Shown here: piece after piece, positions 61,765-64,000 of the stretch | Layout: every line of letters starts with the position of its first letter | Position numbering within the stretch: position 1 is the first letter of the stretch | Assembly (NCBI GenBank): GCA_964511075.1 | Contig: CAZEDM010000001.1 | Coordinates: 1-64,000, forward strand | Direction: 5' to 3' | Length of the DNA stretch: 64,000 bases | Source: CAZEDM01 sp964511075 | GTDB taxonomy: Bacteria > Zixibacteria > MSB-5A5 > RBG-16-43-9 | Made by a program: the position numbers and the translations under genes | Notes under the pieces: model-generated | Told to the model about the DNA's origin: nothing | The model's input: the letters and a program-made list of their open reading frames with translations, nothing else | Database searches by the model: none

Positions 61765-62057
61765 AAAAGTTCAAGGGCTTAAAGGTTCAAAAGTTCAAAG
61801 GATGACCCTAACCTAACTCCCTCCTCCAAAGAGAGGGGTTTTTACCTTCCCCGTAGAGAGGGATACGGTAGCGTTAACCCTTTTAATGCACTCCAAATAC
61901 GCTCCAAAAGAAAGAATTATCCTCTATGCCTCTCTCATAAAAACACTTGTGATTGGATAAAATAGGGTTTATTTTACTTTTTGATTTTTTAGTTGACATT
62001 GAAGACACATTTGTAATTTTATTCAAAAGAAGTGAGCCCTAAAAAAGGAGGTTTTAA
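61765..62057 (+). other. Gap with a family A repeat and a probable promoter
   Basis: Bases 61806-61838 hold a degenerate family A element (CCCTAACCTAACTCCC...GAGAGGGG). A perfect TTGACA lies at 61993-61998 with AT-rich -10 options (TAATTT at 15 bases), 60 bases before the mechanosensitive channel gene. Confidence 0.5.
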
Positions 62058-62963
62058 ATGGATTTGACAGCTATTCTAAAAGAGATAGGGAACTGGTTTT
62101 TAACCACGGGCTTGAGAATCATTCTGATCATTATCGTGACCCTGATCCTGATGAAGGCGGTCAGGATACTCACCAGAAGATTAACCACGGTCTTCACCCG
62201 GCAGAAAATCGATGAGGAATCCCAAAAAAGAGCCTCCACTTTAAGCTCGGTGATCCGGCATCTACTGACTGTGGTGATCCTGGTTGTTTCACTTATGACC
62301 ATTCTGGGGCAGCTGGGCGTTGAGATAGGTCCGGTGTTAGCGGCAGCCGGTATCGCTGGTCTGGCTGTGGGTTTCGGAGCTCAACATTTAGTGAAAGATG
62401 TGGTCAACGGTTTTTTTATTTTGCTGGAGGACCAGATTCGAGTCGGAGATGTGGTTCAGGTTGCAGGCAAAGGTGGCCTGGTGGAGAAGGTGAATTTAAA
62501 GATGACCATCCTGCGTGATTTGTCCGGCAATGTTCATTACATTCCCAACGGGCATATAGATGTGGTTACCAATATGACCAAGGATTTCTCCCATTTCGTT
62601 TTCGATATCGGTGTGGCTTACAGGGAGGATGTGGATGAGGTGATGGGACTGATCAAACAGGTGGATGAGGACCTGCGTAAAGACCCGGATTTTTCAGAGG
62701 ATATTCTCGAGCCTATGGAGATATTCGGATTGGACAAATTTGCTGACTCAGCCGTCATAATAAAAGCGCGCGTAAAAACCAAACCCATTAAGCAGTGGGG
62801 GGTTGCCAGGGAGTTTAATCGCAGGCTCAAGAGGAAATTCGATGAAAAAGGGATAGAGATTCCCTTCCCCCATCTTACCCTGTATATGGGACAGGATAAA
62901 GAGGGCAAAGCCGCACCTATGTTTGTACGGATGGATAAAAAAGAGGAGCCTCTTTCCGGTTAG
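62058..62963 (+). CDS. MscS-family mechanosensitive channel
   Basis: This 301-residue protein has three transmembrane helices. The pore helix is 'AAAGIAGLAVGFGAQHLVKDVVNG', then the beta domain 'LEDQIRVGDVV' and 'HYIPNGHIDVVTNMTKDFSH', followed by the C-terminal alpha/beta domain. It is the size of E. coli MscS and should open under membrane tension. AAAAAGGAGG lies just before the ATG. Confidence 0.9.
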   Translation: MDLTAILKEIGNWFLTTGLRIILIIIVTLILMKAVRILTRRLTTVFTRQKIDEESQKRASTLSSVIRHLLTVVILVVSLMTILGQLGVEIGPVLAAAGIAGLAVGFGAQHLVKDVVNGFFILLEDQIRVGDVVQVAGKGGLVEKVNLKMTILRDLSGNVHYIPNGHIDVVTNMTKDFSHFVFDIGVAYREDVDEVMGLIKQVDEDLRKDPDFSEDILEPMEIFGLDKFADSAVIIKARVKTKPIKQWGVAREFNRRLKRKFDEKGIEIPFPHLTLYMGQDKEGKAAPMFVRMDKKEEPLSG

Positions 62964-62984
62964 TCGAAAGGATAGTAGTTTTCT

Positions 62985-64000
62985 ATGAAGCTAAGTAGAG
63001 ATTTAAGTCTTTTTTCTGTGACTATGATTGGGGTGGGGGCGATGATAGGTGCAGGGATTTTCGTCTTAACCGGGATCGCCGCAGGAGTTGCAGGCCCGGC
63101 AATCCTTATAGCTTTTCTTCTGAATGGTATCGTTGCCTTCTTCACTGCCTCCGCCTATGCGGAGTTGGGTAGCTCCATCCCGGAGGCAGGTGGTGGTTAT
63201 CTCTGGGTGAAGCAAAGTCTTCCTCAGCCTTCAGGTTTTTTGTCCGGATGGATGTCCTGGATGGCACACTCGGTCGCCTGTTCCCTTTACGCAGTGGGAT
63301 TCGGAGCCTATTTTGGAGAGGTTCTGCTTGAGTTTAAAGTTATGCCTGCATTTGACCCTCTGATCCTGAAAAAGCTTTTGGCAGTAACAGTAGTCATTAT
63401 CTTCTCCTATATCAACTACAGAGGAGCCAAGGAGACCGGAAAAGCAGGTAATATCGCTACGGTTATGAAAATCTTCATCCTTCTGCTCTTCGTTTTCCTG
63501 GGCTCCAGGATTATTCTTATTAAAGAGCCATTCAGATTCGCTCATTTCACTCCCTTTTTCCCCAAGGGGTTTCTGGGAATATTGACTGCCATGGGGCTAA
63601 CCTATATCGCCTTTGAGGGGTATGAGATAATTGCCCAGAGCGGTGAGGAGATAAAAAATCCCAAGAAGAATATTCCCAAGGCCATATTTTTGTCTCTTAT
63701 AATCGTGATACCCATATATATATTTGTCGCCTTCGTAGCCCTGGGTGTGGTCAATCCTCAGGGGATGAGTGCCTGGGATTTTCTTGCGGCTAAAAAAGAG
63801 ATTGCGATGGTGGAGGCGGCAAGGCATATAAGCGCCTGGGGAAGTGCCATCCTGCTTTTCGGGGGCCTTTTATCCACCATCTCGGCTTTGAATGCCACCA
63901 TCTACAGCTCATCCAGGGTTGGCTTTGCCATGGGAAGGGATTATAACCTGCCGGAGATTTTCTCTCATGTTCATGGTAAATTCAGAACCCCCAGCGGGTC
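62985..64000 (+). CDS. APC-superfamily amino acid permease (3' end missing)
   Basis: From ATG 62985 the frame stays open to the right edge, giving 338 residues of a longer protein. The start 'SLFSVTMIGVGAMIGAGIFVL' is the conserved first helix of APC transporters, and 'ELGSSIPEAGGGYLWVK' the second. About nine helices are present before the cut. The exact substrate (amino acid or polyamine) cannot be told. It starts 22 bases after the mechanosensitive channel gene. Confidence 0.85.
   Translation, partial: MKLSRDLSLFSVTMIGVGAMIGAGIFVLTGIAAGVAGPAILIAFLLNGIVAFFTASAYAELGSSIPEAGGGYLWVKQSLPQPSGFLSGWMSWMAHSVACSLYAVGFGAYFGEVLLEFKVMPAFDPLILKKLLAVTVVIIFSYINYRGAKETGKAGNIATVMKIFILLLFVFLGSRIILIKEPFRFAHFTPFFPKGFLGILTAMGLTYIAFEGYEIIAQSGEEIKNPKKNIPKAIFLSLIIVIPIYIFVAFVALGVVNPQGMSAWDFLAAKKEIAMVEAARHISAWGSAILLFGGLLSTISALNATIYSSSRVGFAMGRDYNLPEIFSHVHGKFRTPSG

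Overview
The window looks like a chromosomal piece of an uncultured, anaerobic or facultatively anaerobic, diderm heterotroph of the FCB superphylum. Dockerin repeats of the type 'SDVVYLINYLFKGG', C-terminal 'NPFNPTT' FlgD/type-IX-like sorting domains, cohesin-bearing secreted proteins, TonB-dependent receptors and a serine palmitoyltransferase-like gene recall Zixibacteria-like lineages. This placement is inference from protein style; no rRNA or other phylogenetic marker is present. I see no prophage, insertion sequence, CRISPR array, tRNA or rRNA.

Region by region: 1-1.6 kb is the 3' part of a secreted dockerin protein. 1.8-8.1 kb (minus strand) holds an M29 aminopeptidase and a 2-oxoacid:ferredoxin oxidoreductase set (ferredoxin, fused gamma-alpha subunit, beta subunit), with a DUF3795 protein and an OLD-type ATPase/nuclease lying between the two oxidoreductase subunits. 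8.2-13.2 kb (minus) has a glycogen-binding domain protein, an oligopeptidase-B-like peptidase and an OPT peptide transporter. With the aminopeptidase and the oxidoreductase these suggest growth on peptides. 13.5-26.3 kb (plus) carries TPR proteins, an Ig-like lipoprotein, a 1360-residue secreted protein containing both cohesin and dockerin modules, and a second cohesin protein. 26.3-34.4 kb is a polysaccharide locus: diguanylate cyclase, Wza-like export protein, Wzz/GumC-like protein, BY-kinase, deacetylase, UbiA-type transferase and a DUF362 protein.

34.5-41.4 kb has a rhomboid protease, a response regulator and a redox operon (CcdA, a DUF6599-like protein, two Tat-type DUF362 proteins, a NapH-NapG fusion). 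CcdA appears to start at a CTG codon. 41.5-51.2 kb is a duplicated sensory module: TonB receptor + YfiR-like protein, then TonB receptor + YfiR-like protein + histidine kinase + two receiver proteins + receiver-kinase hybrid. Both receptor genes are preceded by the same 42-bp block, which matches a sigma-28 promoter exactly, and a short scar after the first YfiR gene matches the start of the histidine kinase. 51.3-55.0 kb (minus) holds a GGDDF protein, a Xer recombinase and a GAF-GAF-SpoIIE phosphatase.

55.4-57.1 kb contains the most interesting signal. A cysteine-desulfurase-like gene is preceded by a promoter, a 25-codon ORF with eight cysteines (four in a row), and an intrinsic terminator: the architecture of a cysteine-responsive transcription attenuator. 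57.1-64 kb has another dockerin protein, a TPR lipoprotein, a decayed class V aminotransferase pseudogene, an NAD-dependent epimerase, a serine palmitoyltransferase-like gene, an MscS channel and the start of an APC permease cut by the window edge. Many intergenic gaps carry short GC-rich palindromes that belong to several dispersed families.
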